Below are positions 23,435-29,666 of a stretch of 29,666 nucleotides of DNA, one piece after another (position 1 is the stretch's first letter; every line of letters starts with the position of its first letter). The position numbers and the translations under genes are program-made. The notes under the pieces were generated by a model. The model was given only the letters and a program-made list of their open reading frames with translations, was not told the DNA's origin and did not search any database. The DNA is from Methanomassiliicoccales archaeon PtaU1.Bin030 (GTDB taxonomy: Archaea; Thermoplasmatota; Thermoplasmata; Methanomassiliicoccales; Methanomassiliicoccaceae), in NCBI GenBank assembly GCA_002067635.1, contig MVRB01000232.1, positions 1 to 29,666 of the forward strand. Reading direction: 5' to 3'.

Positions 23435-23624
23435 CGAAGGAGAGCACCCACAGCAGCAGAAGGGCAATGGCCGCACCGACGTAGAACAAGGTCATCTTGC
23501 GGCTACCCTGCTTCTTCTTGAGCCCGTGCTCCAGCATGCATTCTTCGGAACAATAGTCCTTATCCTCCGGGATGGGGTCCTCGCAGTTCAGGCAGTGCTT
23601 GTGAGGAGGCAAGCGTACGGGCAT
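23424..23624 (-). CDS. Small zinc-ribbon membrane protein (DUF2116-like)
   Basis: This 66-residue protein has an N-terminal zinc-binding pattern, HCLNCEDPIPEDKDYCSEEC, with CxxC and CxxxC pairs. A basic linker follows (HGLKKKQGSRK), then one transmembrane helix (FYVGAAIALLLLWVLSFV) at the C-terminus. This is the layout of the archaeal DUF2116 family, of unknown function. It is a real gene judging by the clear domain pattern. Its 3' end overlaps folP by 11 bp, convergently. Confidence 0.75.
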   Translation of the reverse strand: MPVRLPPHKHCLNCEDPIPEDKDYCSEECMLEHGLKKKQGSRKMTLFYVGAAIALLLLWVLSFVKL

Positions 23625-23709
23625 AGCATCGCCACTATGCGTGTCGGGGGCTTAACCTTATCCATAAAGCAGGGCAAGGTTCGCCTTCCCCTTCCCCAAC
23701 GCCCGTCGC

Positions 23710-24627
23710 TCAGAACAGGGCGGTAGAGAAGTACCGGGTGCAGGAATCGGGTGCGAGAGTGACCACCTTCTTACCCGGCCCCAGCTCCCTGGCCAACCTC
23801 ATGGCCGCGGCCACGTTGGCCCCCGTGGAGATGCCTCCCATTATCCCCTCCTCTCTCATGAGCATGAGGGACATCTCTATGGCCTCGTCCGAGGCTACGA
23901 CCTCGACCCGGTCAACGATGGCCATCTTCATCAGGGGAGGGATGAAACCGTCGCCGATGCCCTCTATCTGGTGGCAACCCTTCTCACCGCCCGACATGAC
24001 CGCGGACTCGGCCGGCTCCACCGCCACGATGTCGGCATCGATGTTCTCCTCCTGGAAGTACTTGGCCACCCCCATGAGGGTCCCGCCCGTGCCCACTCCC
24101 GCCACGAAGGCGCTGATGTCCCGGCCTACGCCCCTCACCAGCTCCGGGCCGGTGGTGGTCTCATGAGCCCGGGAGTTGTCCTCGGAGGAGAACTGGTCGG
24201 GGACCCACACCCGAGGGTCGGCCGCCTGGATCTCTTTGACCTTGGCCATTGCCAGGCCCACATCGCTGCCGCAGCCAGGGGTGCATACGATATCCGCACC
24301 CAGAGCCTCGATCAGAGCCTTCCTTTCCTTGCTCATCTGCTCCGGCATCACGATGGTCACCTTGTAACCTTTTACGGCCCCGATCATCGCGAAGGCGATG
24401 CCGGTGTTTCCGGAGGTGGCCTCTACGATTCGGTCCCCAGGGTGAAGCTCACCACGTTCCTCCGCCCTCTCCACCATGCACTTGGCGATGCGGTCCTTTA
24501 CGCTTCCAGAGGGGTTGAGGTAATCCAGCAGAACATGCACCTCAGCGCAGTCCTCCGGGACGATGGCGGTGAGCTTGACGATAGGATTGTTGCCAATGGA
24601 GCTTAACAATCTTGACGATGATCGCAT
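23710..24627 (-). CDS. cysK: Cysteine synthase family PLP enzyme
   Basis: This PLP enzyme of fold type II, 305 residues, would make cysteine from O-acetylserine (or a related activated serine) and sulfide. The PLP lysine lies in LNPSGSVKDRIAK. The Asn loop is EATSGNTGIAFA, the phosphate loop AGVGTGGTLMG, and the C-terminal segment GGISTGANVAAA is followed by APDS. The frame extends to 24672, but the ATG at 24627 fits family starts and lies about 28 nt after a TATA box at 24651-24660. O-phosphoserine-using and cystathionine-synthase relatives share these motifs, so the donor is not certain. Confidence 0.88.
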   Translation of the reverse strand: MRSSSRLLSSIGNNPIVKLTAIVPEDCAEVHVLLDYLNPSGSVKDRIAKCMVERAEERGELHPGDRIVEATSGNTGIAFAMIGAVKGYKVTIVMPEQMSKERKALIEALGADIVCTPGCGSDVGLAMAKVKEIQAADPRVWVPDQFSSEDNSRAHETTTGPELVRGVGRDISAFVAGVGTGGTLMGVAKYFQEENIDADIVAVEPAESAVMSGGEKGCHQIEGIGDGFIPPLMKMAIVDRVEVVASDEAIEMSLMLMREEGIMGGISTGANVAAAMRLARELGPGKKVVTLAPDSCTRYFSTALF

Positions 24628-24650
24628 CTTCCCCCTTAATGACGCGTTGT

Positions 24651-24660
24651 GATATAACGT
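24651..24660 (-). promoter_or_regulatory. TATA box of cysK
   Basis: Minus-strand ACGTTATATC is centred about 28 nt before the ATG at 24627 and supports that start with a leaderless mRNA. A second, more upstream AT-rich stretch (24690-24720) could serve the longer start at 24672. Confidence 0.4.
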
Positions 24661-24767
24661 TCCTTCGGTCATAAGCTATTAAATTGTGTATTTTTAATAT
24701 TTATATTAGATAGATAAATCGACCCCTCACTTGTTACGAGATACCCCGTTTCCACGCTTCCTAGGAT

Positions 24768-24775
24768 TTATTTAG
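24768..24775 (+). promoter_or_regulatory. TATA box of the unknown 126-residue gene
   Basis: TTTATTTA is centred 26 nt before the ATG at 24798. The purine-rich AGGAG at 24781-24785 would then lie upstream of the transcription start, so the mRNA is probably leaderless. Confidence 0.45.
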
Positions 24776-24797
24776 GGAAAGGAGCTACCGGACGAGC

Positions 24798-25178
24798 ATG
24801 TGGAAAGTACTCGGGGTAGAGACCATACTGATCAACGCCGATGCGGTGTGGGTGGACCGCTTGATGTCGCTGTCACAGCGGAGAAAGGACGCTCCGCGCT
24901 TCCGTGACCTCCTTGGCCGGGCCGATGTCCGATATTATTTCGATACCATCCGGGAGGTCCACATGTTCCGCCTACAATTGCCGCCCGAGGTCACCCTAGA
25001 GGAATTGGAGTTCATGAAAGAGTTCATCATGAGGCTTTACAAGGCGGCCAAGGTCCCGGTCGTCGAGTTCGATGGTCAGGCACAGCTCTCTTCGGTCGTC
25101 CTGTCCTCTGACGAGGAGGAAGACACCTACAGGATGAAGAGGGATTCTTGGTCTCGAAAGAAGGCAGAGAAAAAGTGA
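24798..25178 (+). CDS. Uncharacterised small protein
   Basis: I do not recognise this 126-residue protein. It starts MWKVLGVETILINADAVWVD and is predicted soluble, with no membrane segment and no cysteine. The middle has a charged helix-rich stretch (PPEVTLEELEFMKEFIMRL) after a beta-like segment (FDTIREVHMFRLQL). The C-terminus is a highly charged tail (SSDEEEDTYRMKRDSWSRKKAEKK), probably disordered. Coding is supported by a well-placed TATA box, GC-rich third positions like its neighbours, and the lack of a better frame. It stands alone, with cysK divergent on one side and the TrpD-like gene convergent on the other. Confidence 0.7.
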   Translation: MWKVLGVETILINADAVWVDRLMSLSQRRKDAPRFRDLLGRADVRYYFDTIREVHMFRLQLPPEVTLEELEFMKEFIMRLYKAAKVPVVEFDGQAQLSSVVLSSDEEEDTYRMKRDSWSRKKAEKK

Positions 25179-25189
25179 GCGGTCCGGCC

Positions 25190-26308
25190 TCAGGCCGGTA
25201 TGTCCGCCCGGGCGACCAGCTCATTGAACCTGCCCTCGCCCAGAGAGGGATCGGAGTTCTGTACCCTGGTCCATTCCTGCAGCTTCTTGAGGCCTGCGCC
25301 GCTTGCCAGTATCGACCGCGCTCTTTCCACCCCATCCCCGATGGACGACGCCTTCCCCATCATGTACAATATGGGCGCGGTGTTGAGGCACACTATGTCC
25401 TGACGGGAACCGTTCTCCTCGCCGCTGAGCAGCCTCAGTATGTGTATGGCCTCCTGTTCCCTATCTCCTGTTGTCAAGAGATCCTTCTCCACACCTTGCT
25501 TGATCCCCATGTCCTGGGCGTTGATGGTGTACGTCAGCGTGGACCCGTCCTTGCAGAGCTCCATCACCTTCGTGGGTCCGAGCGTTGACATCTCGTCCAT
25601 CCCCTTGCTACCAGAGGCGTTGAGGCCATGGAAGACGATGGCCTGATGGTACCCGATCTCCTTCATGGTGTCCAGGGTCGGCTTGATCATGCTCTCTGAG
25701 TACACTCCCCTGACCCCGTAGCGGGGAAGTGCGGGATTGGCCAGTGAGCCCGCGATGTTGAGTATGGTCCCGAAGCGTATCTGCGATAGGATCCTTCCCA
25801 GGGCCGTAGGGTGGACCTTGGGGGACATGCCGTTGAATATGCCTATCCCGGCCTTCTCGATGCTCTTCTTCACGATCGACACATCGCACTCCACATCCAC
25901 GCCCAGTGCCTCCACTATGTCCACTGTGCCGCATCGGGAGGTTATGGCCCGGGCCCCATGCTTGGCCATGACCACGCCGTCAGCGGCGGCGATTATGGAG
26001 GCCACGGTGGAAATATTGAAGGTCTTTAGGGTGTCCATACCTGTACCGCAGTTGTCGACCAATGGTGCATTGACATTGGGGGTGACCTTGATGGTATCGA
26101 TCTCATAGATGGCCTCCCAGCTTGCCGCGATCTCCTGAGGGGTGGCCCCCTTGGCGGTGATGGCCGCAAGGTACGCGCCCTGCTGCAGGTCGGGCTGCTC
26201 GTTCAACAGTATCTGCCGGAACATCTCCTTCGCTTGAGCACGGGTCAGGTCCCCGCCGCCAATGAGATGGTTCACATTTCCGCCAAATGTCCTAAGCTTC
26301 TCTTCCAT
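25190..26308 (-). CDS. TrpD-like phosphoribosyltransferase of uncertain substrate
   Basis: This 372-residue protein has the anthranilate phosphoribosyltransferase / nucleoside phosphorylase fold. A helical N-terminal domain is followed by CGTGMDTLKTFNIST (residues 87-101), which corresponds to the GTGGD PRPP loop, then MAKHGARAITSRCG, VDIVEALGVD, and the region NGMSPKVHP...LNIAGSLANPALP. Two features differ from TrpD: GGD is GMD, and the Asn of KHGN that contacts anthranilate is Ala119. It is not in a trp operon but follows a zinc alcohol dehydrogenase by 4 nt. It may transfer phosphoribose to another acceptor. The general database label would still be TrpD. Confidence 0.75.
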   Translation of the reverse strand: MEEKLRTFGGNVNHLIGGGDLTRAQAKEMFRQILLNEQPDLQQGAYLAAITAKGATPQEIAASWEAIYEIDTIKVTPNVNAPLVDNCGTGMDTLKTFNISTVASIIAAADGVVMAKHGARAITSRCGTVDIVEALGVDVECDVSIVKKSIEKAGIGIFNGMSPKVHPTALGRILSQIRFGTILNIAGSLANPALPRYGVRGVYSESMIKPTLDTMKEIGYHQAIVFHGLNASGSKGMDEMSTLGPTKVMELCKDGSTLTYTINAQDMGIKQGVEKDLLTTGDREQEAIHILRLLSGEENGSRQDIVCLNTAPILYMMGKASSIGDGVERARSILASGAGLKKLQEWTRVQNSDPSLGEGRFNELVARADIPA

Positions 26309-26312
26309 AATG

Positions 26313-27353
26313 TCACCTTTCTAGATCGTCAATGACACACTTGAGCGCCCTGCGCTCCTCTATGGCCCTGAACGCCTCCTCGATCGAGGACAGAGGCAAA
26401 CGCTGTGAGATCAGTGGTTGCAGGTCCACCTCTCCGCGGGCGATGATGCCGAAGGCCTCGGAATTGCTGGCGCTGGTGCATCCGTATGCTCCCACCAGTA
26501 CAAGCTCCCGGTAGTGCAGCTGGTTGATATCAACATCTATTCGGGGATCGTTCTTGGGCAGCCCTGAGAAGGCACAGATCCGTCCTCGCGGCGCCATCAT
26601 TCTCATCAGGGCGTCGTCCACCTTGACCTTGGGGGTGGCCAGGATAGCTACGTCAGCCCCTCGGCCTTCTGTCCACACGTTCACCGATGCAGACAGCTCC
26701 TCTGAAGCAGGATCCGATCCTGCGTCCGCGCCCATTCTCAGGGCCAGCTCCCTGCGTACGGGGTCAGGCTCCACGGTCAAGACCCGCGCTCCTTTCCTGC
26801 GAGCCAAAGCTGCGTGCATCAAGCCCATGGGGCCGGCGCCGAAGATCACCACGCGGTCGCCTGAGGACACTGACGCGGCTTTCTGGCCATGGACACAGCA
26901 GGCCAGCGGCTCGGTCAGCGTCGCGAGCACCGGGTCCGCATCAGAGGAAAGTACGTTGACACCCCCCCTGGCCACCGTTGGTGCGGGGACGGCCATGAGC
27001 TCGGCGAAGCCACCGTCGTGGTTGAAGCCGATGATGCCCTGATGGGCGCACATGTTGTCCAACCCCTTTAAGCACGAGGGGCATCGACCGCATGCCACGC
27101 CCGGCCAGACCTGGACCGTGTCCCCGATCGCCAGGGTCTCCGTCCCATCTACCTCTTCCACGACCCCCACCACCTCATGGCCCAGTATGCGAGGATAGGA
27201 CAGGTCCCTTTGACCCACACGAGCCATCTTGATGTCGGTGGGGCATACAGCGCAGGCGGTTACTCTAAGGACCGCCCCTCCAGGAGGGCATTGAGGCTCC
27301 TTCACTTCACCCACCGACATGTTCCCTGGACTCCACAGCGTAGCCGCCCTCAT
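26313..27353 (-). CDS. Zinc-dependent alcohol/polyol dehydrogenase (MDR family)
   Basis: This medium-chain dehydrogenase of 346 residues oxidises an alcohol with NAD(P). The catalytic zinc site is the Cys of ACAVCPTDIK and the His-Glu of ILGHEVVG. Four cysteines in ACGRCPSCLKGLDNMC bind a structural zinc. The cofactor fold is VVIFGAGPMGLMHA, with a Glu after strand two (VEPDP), which suggests NAD rather than NADP. The frame opens with a TTG at 27362, but the ATG at 27353 after GAGGT is preferred. It is nearest to threonine- and sorbitol-dehydrogenase types, with the substrate unknown. It forms a two-gene unit with the TrpD-like gene under a promoter carrying two palindromes. Confidence 0.88.
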   Translation of the reverse strand: MRAATLWSPGNMSVGEVKEPQCPPGGAVLRVTACAVCPTDIKMARVGQRDLSYPRILGHEVVGVVEEVDGTETLAIGDTVQVWPGVACGRCPSCLKGLDNMCAHQGIIGFNHDGGFAELMAVPAPTVARGGVNVLSSDADPVLATLTEPLACCVHGQKAASVSSGDRVVIFGAGPMGLMHAALARRKGARVLTVEPDPVRRELALRMGADAGSDPASEELSASVNVWTEGRGADVAILATPKVKVDDALMRMMAPRGRICAFSGLPKNDPRIDVDINQLHYRELVLVGAYGCTSASNSEAFGIIARGEVDLQPLISQRLPLSSIEEAFRAIEERRALKCVIDDLER

Positions 27354-27367
27354 GGACCTCAAAGCCT

Positions 27368-27386
27368 ATTGGACCATACATCCAAT
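27368..27386. promoter_or_regulatory. Operator-like palindrome 1 at the ADH promoter
   Basis: ATTGGA-CCATACA-TCCAAT, an inverted repeat with 6-bp arms, lies just downstream of the predicted transcription start (near 27389) and before the ADH start codon. A repressor bound here would block transcription. It matches palindrome 2 at 15 of 17 core positions. Confidence 0.6.
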
Positions 27387-27410
27387 TGACATCGTCGAGG
27401 TGGGTCGGCC

Positions 27411-27418
27411 TATATATG
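27411..27418 (-). promoter_or_regulatory. TATA box of the ADH/TrpD-like operon
   Basis: Minus-strand CATATATA sits between the two palindromes. Transcription would begin near 27389, leaving a leader of roughly 35 nt with a GAGGT ribosome site. Confidence 0.55.
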
Positions 27419-27439
27419 GTTTACTTGGTGTAAAAAGAA

Positions 27440-27458
27440 GTTGGATTATACATCCAAC
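27440..27458. promoter_or_regulatory. Operator-like palindrome 2 at the ADH promoter
   Basis: GTTGGAT-TATAC-ATCCAAC is a perfect inverted repeat with 7-bp arms, upstream of the TATA box. Its centre is 72 bp, close to seven helical turns, from that of palindrome 1. It also lies just downstream of the stop codon of the ferredoxin-like gene. Confidence 0.6.
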
Positions 27459-27483
27459 TATAGCTGGCTATTGGCTATTTTTC

Positions 27484-28185
27484 TCACTGATCCTTGACCA
27501 GCGCTCCTGTCCGGCCGATCGTGTAGCTGTTTATCACCGCGCTGCTACCGGCCCGCCCCGACGCATCTTTGACCAAGCGACGAAGCTGCCCGCAGCAGGG
27601 CACCTCCATGTGCACGATAGTGATATCCTTGATGTCGTTGGCGCTGAGGATCGCACTTAATTTCTCGACGAACTCCAGGTTATCGTCAAGCTTGGGACAG
27701 CCGATAACGGTGGTGCGCCCTTTGATGAAACTTGGGTGCATGGAAGCGAAGGCGAATGCCGTGCAGTCGCCAGCCAGCAGCAGGCGGGCGCCACGAAAGT
27801 AAGGCGCGTCGGGAGATACCAAGCTCATCTGTATGGGCCAGTTGACAAGCTCTGACCCGCCCTCCGTTTGCGTTGATGCAGCTACTTGAGGGCGCAGGAG
27901 AATCGGTACGGCCGAAGGGCAGCCGCAAGAGGTGGGTGCACGGCTCTCTTCAACATGCTTTTTTGCCGCCTCCTCGTCGAAGGGGTCAGCCTCTCTCTCC
28001 TCGATCGCCAGCGCACCCTGGGGACATTCGCCCAGGCACGCCCCGAATCCATCACAGAACATGTCCTTGACGATCCTGGCCTTTCCGTCCCTTATCTCGA
28101 TCGCTCCCTCAGCGCAAGCGTCCACGCACTTACCGCACCCGTTGCATTTGCTCTCATCGATGTTGATGATCTTCCGGACCGCCAT
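27484..28185 (-). CDS. Ferredoxin-domain Fe-S protein
   Basis: This 233-residue protein begins with a [4Fe-4S] motif CNGCGKCVDAC (Cys14, 17, 20, 24). A second motif follows in which the second cysteine is Phe (CDGFGACLGEC: Cys44, 50, 54), so that site may hold a [3Fe-4S] cluster or an incomplete one. Family members I recall often have Leu at that position. The C-terminal 130 residues contain SCGCPSA, IGCPKLDD and EVPCCGQL cysteines and could bind another metal or cluster. It is probably an electron carrier or redox sensor of anaerobes. The ATG at 28185 fits the family; a longer frame opens at 28236. Confidence 0.82.
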   Translation of the reverse strand: MAVRKIINIDESKCNGCGKCVDACAEGAIEIRDGKARIVKDMFCDGFGACLGECPQGALAIEEREADPFDEEAAKKHVEESRAPTSCGCPSAVPILLRPQVAASTQTEGGSELVNWPIQMSLVSPDAPYFRGARLLLAGDCTAFAFASMHPSFIKGRTTVIGCPKLDDNLEFVEKLSAILSANDIKDITIVHMEVPCCGQLRRLVKDASGRAGSSAVINSYTIGRTGALVKDQ

Positions 28186-28297
28186 GGTATCGACGGTCGA
28201 GCGATGCGCTATCTGTACATTAAGGAATCCCCTCATCGTGGTGCAAAGCCATCCCGCACGTCACCCCATTCATCTATGGGCGGTGGGAGCATGGAAA

Positions 28298-28305
28298 GTA
28301 AATAG
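28298..28305 (+). promoter_or_regulatory. TATA box of the SemiSWEET gene
   Basis: GTAAATAG is centred about 28 nt before the ATG at 28330, fitting a leaderless mRNA. Confidence 0.4.
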
Positions 28306-28329
28306 GCGCGGGTCACGTTCACCCCTTTG

Positions 28330-28602
28330 ATGGACGCTTGGCTCTTGCTCGGGCTGGTGGCAGGTCTGCTCACGACAGTAGGGTTTGTGCCCCAGATAGT
28401 CAAGAGCTTGCGCGAGAGAAAGATGGACGAAGTATCGCTCTTGATGCCTATGATCCTCAGCGTGGGGATGTTCCTCTGGCTGATCTACGGCCTCCTGACC
28501 GATGACCTTCCGATAATCATCTGGAACGCCATCGCCCTGACCTTGAACTTGTGCCTGGTAGCCCTGAAGCTGCATTTTTGCAGAACGGAGAAGATTCCCT
28601 GA
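28330..28602 (+). CDS. SemiSWEET/PQ-loop family transporter
   Basis: This 90-residue membrane protein has three transmembrane helices and the PQ-loop signature TVGFVPQIVKSLRERKMDEVS in its first half, then MFLWLIYGLL and a final hydrophobic helix with WNAIALTLNL. This is the layout of bacterial and archaeal SemiSWEET proteins, which dimerise to move sugars passively across the membrane. A TTG three nt earlier extends the frame by one residue, but the ATG at 28330 is preferred. The transported sugar is unknown, and neighbouring genes give no clue. Confidence 0.85.
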   Translation: MDAWLLLGLVAGLLTTVGFVPQIVKSLRERKMDEVSLLMPMILSVGMFLWLIYGLLTDDLPIIIWNAIALTLNLCLVALKLHFCRTEKIP

Positions 28603-28650
28603 CCTGAGGGACCGGTCCTCTAGGGCTGCTTAAAGAATCGTTCATGACGC

Positions 28651-29577
28651 ATGAACCCAGCCTTCACGAACGAACTATACTGCTCTGTTAAGACATCAGC
28701 GGATCTGATGATGAGGGCAGAGAGCATGTTCATGAGGGGCAAGAGCGTGGTCATCACGGAGGCCACCACAGCATTGGGCAGAGCGACAGCAGAGGGATTG
28801 GCGAGGAGGGGAGCGTCCCTGGTCCTCGTGGGTGGGGACAGGGTGCAGCTTTCATCAGTGGCAGAGAGGGTCATAAGGGATTTCCCCGACACCATGCTCA
28901 AGACCCTGGTGGCAGACCTCTCATCGATGATGGAGGTGAGGCGTTCAGCATCGGAGATCATGTCCGAGCAGCATCGCATAGACGTCCTCATCAACAACGT
29001 GGGGACGGCGGCACAGGTAAGGGAGGTGACGGTGGATGGGTACGAACGCACCTTTGCCTTGGGCCATCTCGCCCCTTTCCTTCTGACCAACCTATTGTTA
29101 GCATCTCTGAGGTCCTCCGCTCCATCCAGGATAATCACTGTCTCCTCGAGCCCTTATCGTGCGGGCTCACTGAACCTGGACGATCCGATGCTGGAGCGAG
29201 GTTACTCCACGTCCAGAGCATGCGGTCAGACAAAGCTTGCCAACATTCTCTTCACCTGCGAGCTTGCCCAGCGTTTGCAGGGGACAGGTGTGACCGCCAA
29301 CTTCGTAGGCCTCAGGTCGGGGCGAACAAGGTTCGGCATCGAGGCCAGTGGGACGACACATTTGGACATGGTGGCCGTGCGCCCCTTCGAGCTAAGCTGG
29401 ATGTCGGGGTTTGGAACAACCATTTATCTTGCCGCCTCACCCGAGGCTGAGGGCTTGACCGGTCGGTGCTTTACCGGCATGAGGCCAAGAAGACCTGCCC
29501 CTGCATCTTATGACAGGGAGGCGGCCAGGATGCTGTGGGAGGTGAGCGAGAGGCTGACCGGTTTGAGAACGAGATAG
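28651..29577 (+). CDS. Short-chain dehydrogenase/reductase family protein with altered active site
   Basis: This protein, up to 308 residues, is closest to the retinol dehydrogenase-like SDRs. A Rossmann start GKSVVITEATTALGRATAEG stands where the family has TGxxxGIG: the first Gly is Glu37 and the next is Ala. LINNVGTA replaces NNAG. The Ser is present in TVSSSPYRAG (about 165-167). The usual YxxxK appears as CGQTK, so the catalytic Tyr is Cys191 while Lys195 remains. The frame is intact, which argues against a pseudogene. The start is uncertain: 28651 is the longest, ATGs at 28708, 28726 and 28732 fit better, and a TATA-like AACTATAC at 28673-28680 supports 28708. Confidence 0.75.
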   Translation: MNPAFTNELYCSVKTSADLMMRAESMFMRGKSVVITEATTALGRATAEGLARRGASLVLVGGDRVQLSSVAERVIRDFPDTMLKTLVADLSSMMEVRRSASEIMSEQHRIDVLINNVGTAAQVREVTVDGYERTFALGHLAPFLLTNLLLASLRSSAPSRIITVSSSPYRAGSLNLDDPMLERGYSTSRACGQTKLANILFTCELAQRLQGTGVTANFVGLRSGRTRFGIEASGTTHLDMVAVRPFELSWMSGFGTTIYLAASPEAEGLTGRCFTGMRPRRPAPASYDREAARMLWEVSERLTGLRTR

Positions 29578-29605
29578 CTCACAATGCTCAGCATCCCTTT
29601 ATTAT

Positions 29606-29630
29606 CTGGATATATGATTCGCATATCCGG
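29606..29630. promoter_or_regulatory. Inverted repeat over the TATA box of the last gene
   Basis: CTGGATAT-N9-ATATCCGG pairs at seven of eight arm positions. Its left arm overlaps a TATA-like ATATATGA centred 26 nt before the ATG at 29639. This arrangement suits an operator where a repressor blocks TBP binding. Confidence 0.45.
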
Positions 29631-29638
29631 GAGCTTGT

Positions 29639-29666
29639 ATGAATAAGATACTGAGCGGCGTGCTGA
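29639..29666 (+). CDS. Start of a gene cut by the window end
   Basis: An ATG at 29639 opens a frame reading MNKILSGVL up to the last base. The spacing from a TATA-like box is that of a leaderless gene. Nine codons are too few to name the product; the hydrophobic beginning might be a signal peptide or membrane helix. Confidence 0.35.

Noticed and set aside
22535..23476. Minus-strand frame of 313 codons opposite folP
   Set aside because: Antisense to an intact dihydropteroate synthase and without any domain.
1..29666. CRISPR array, tRNA or rRNA genes, insertion sequences, integrase sites
   Set aside because: No spaced direct repeats, cloverleaf-like sequence with a CCA/T-loop signature, rRNA signature, transposase or long terminal inverted repeats were seen on either strand.

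Overview
The window is archaeal and most likely from a euryarchaeon of the Thermoplasmatota, with a Methanomassiliicoccales-type methanogen as my best guess (inference). The evidence is a phosphorylating archaeal (type II) GAPDH, a GfcR-type orotate PRTase-like regulator next to a DUF5788 protein, an alkyltransferase/endonuclease V fusion of the kind characterised in Ferroplasma, an A24 preflagellin/prepilin peptidase, and many genes with a TATA-like box about 25-30 nt before the start codon and little or no leader. Coding DNA is GC-rich and the short intergenic gaps are AT-rich. No rRNA, tRNA, CRISPR array or insertion sequence was recognised.

Left part (1-4546): gap, a Na+/Ca2+ exchanger family protein with a hairpin terminator, an HNH endonuclease and pgk. 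Centre (4543-11233, minus strand): one compact seven-gene operon, lrp-dapA-dapB-lysC-lysA-dapF-dapL. It encodes lysine synthesis from aspartate by the LL-diaminopimelate aminotransferase route, lacking only aspartate-semialdehyde dehydrogenase. An Lrp/AsnC regulator is its first gene, and related operator-like sites flank its TATA box. Next come a DUF5788 protein and GfcR, then panE and an AGT-EndoV fusion, both minus strand, and a nitroreductase.

Right part (15001-29666): an MscS channel with an extracytoplasmic domain, an A24 peptidase, a gene-poor 300-nt gap, and thiL-amrS (minus). A plus-strand trio follows: a LarA-family protein, an HdrD/GlpC-like Fe-S protein and dihydropteroate synthase. 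Then come a small zinc-ribbon membrane protein, cysteine synthase, an unknown 126-residue protein, and a minus-strand pair of a zinc alcohol dehydrogenase and a divergent TrpD-like phosphoribosyltransferase. That pair's promoter carries two near-identical palindromes. The window ends with a ferredoxin-like protein, a SemiSWEET transporter, an SDR protein with a damaged active site, and the first codons of another gene behind an inverted repeat.

The clearest leads for something new are the regulated ADH/TrpD-like pair, the LarA/Fe-S/FolP operon, the degenerate SDR, and the operator pair in front of the lysine operon. I see no defence system, mobile element or large undescribed locus.
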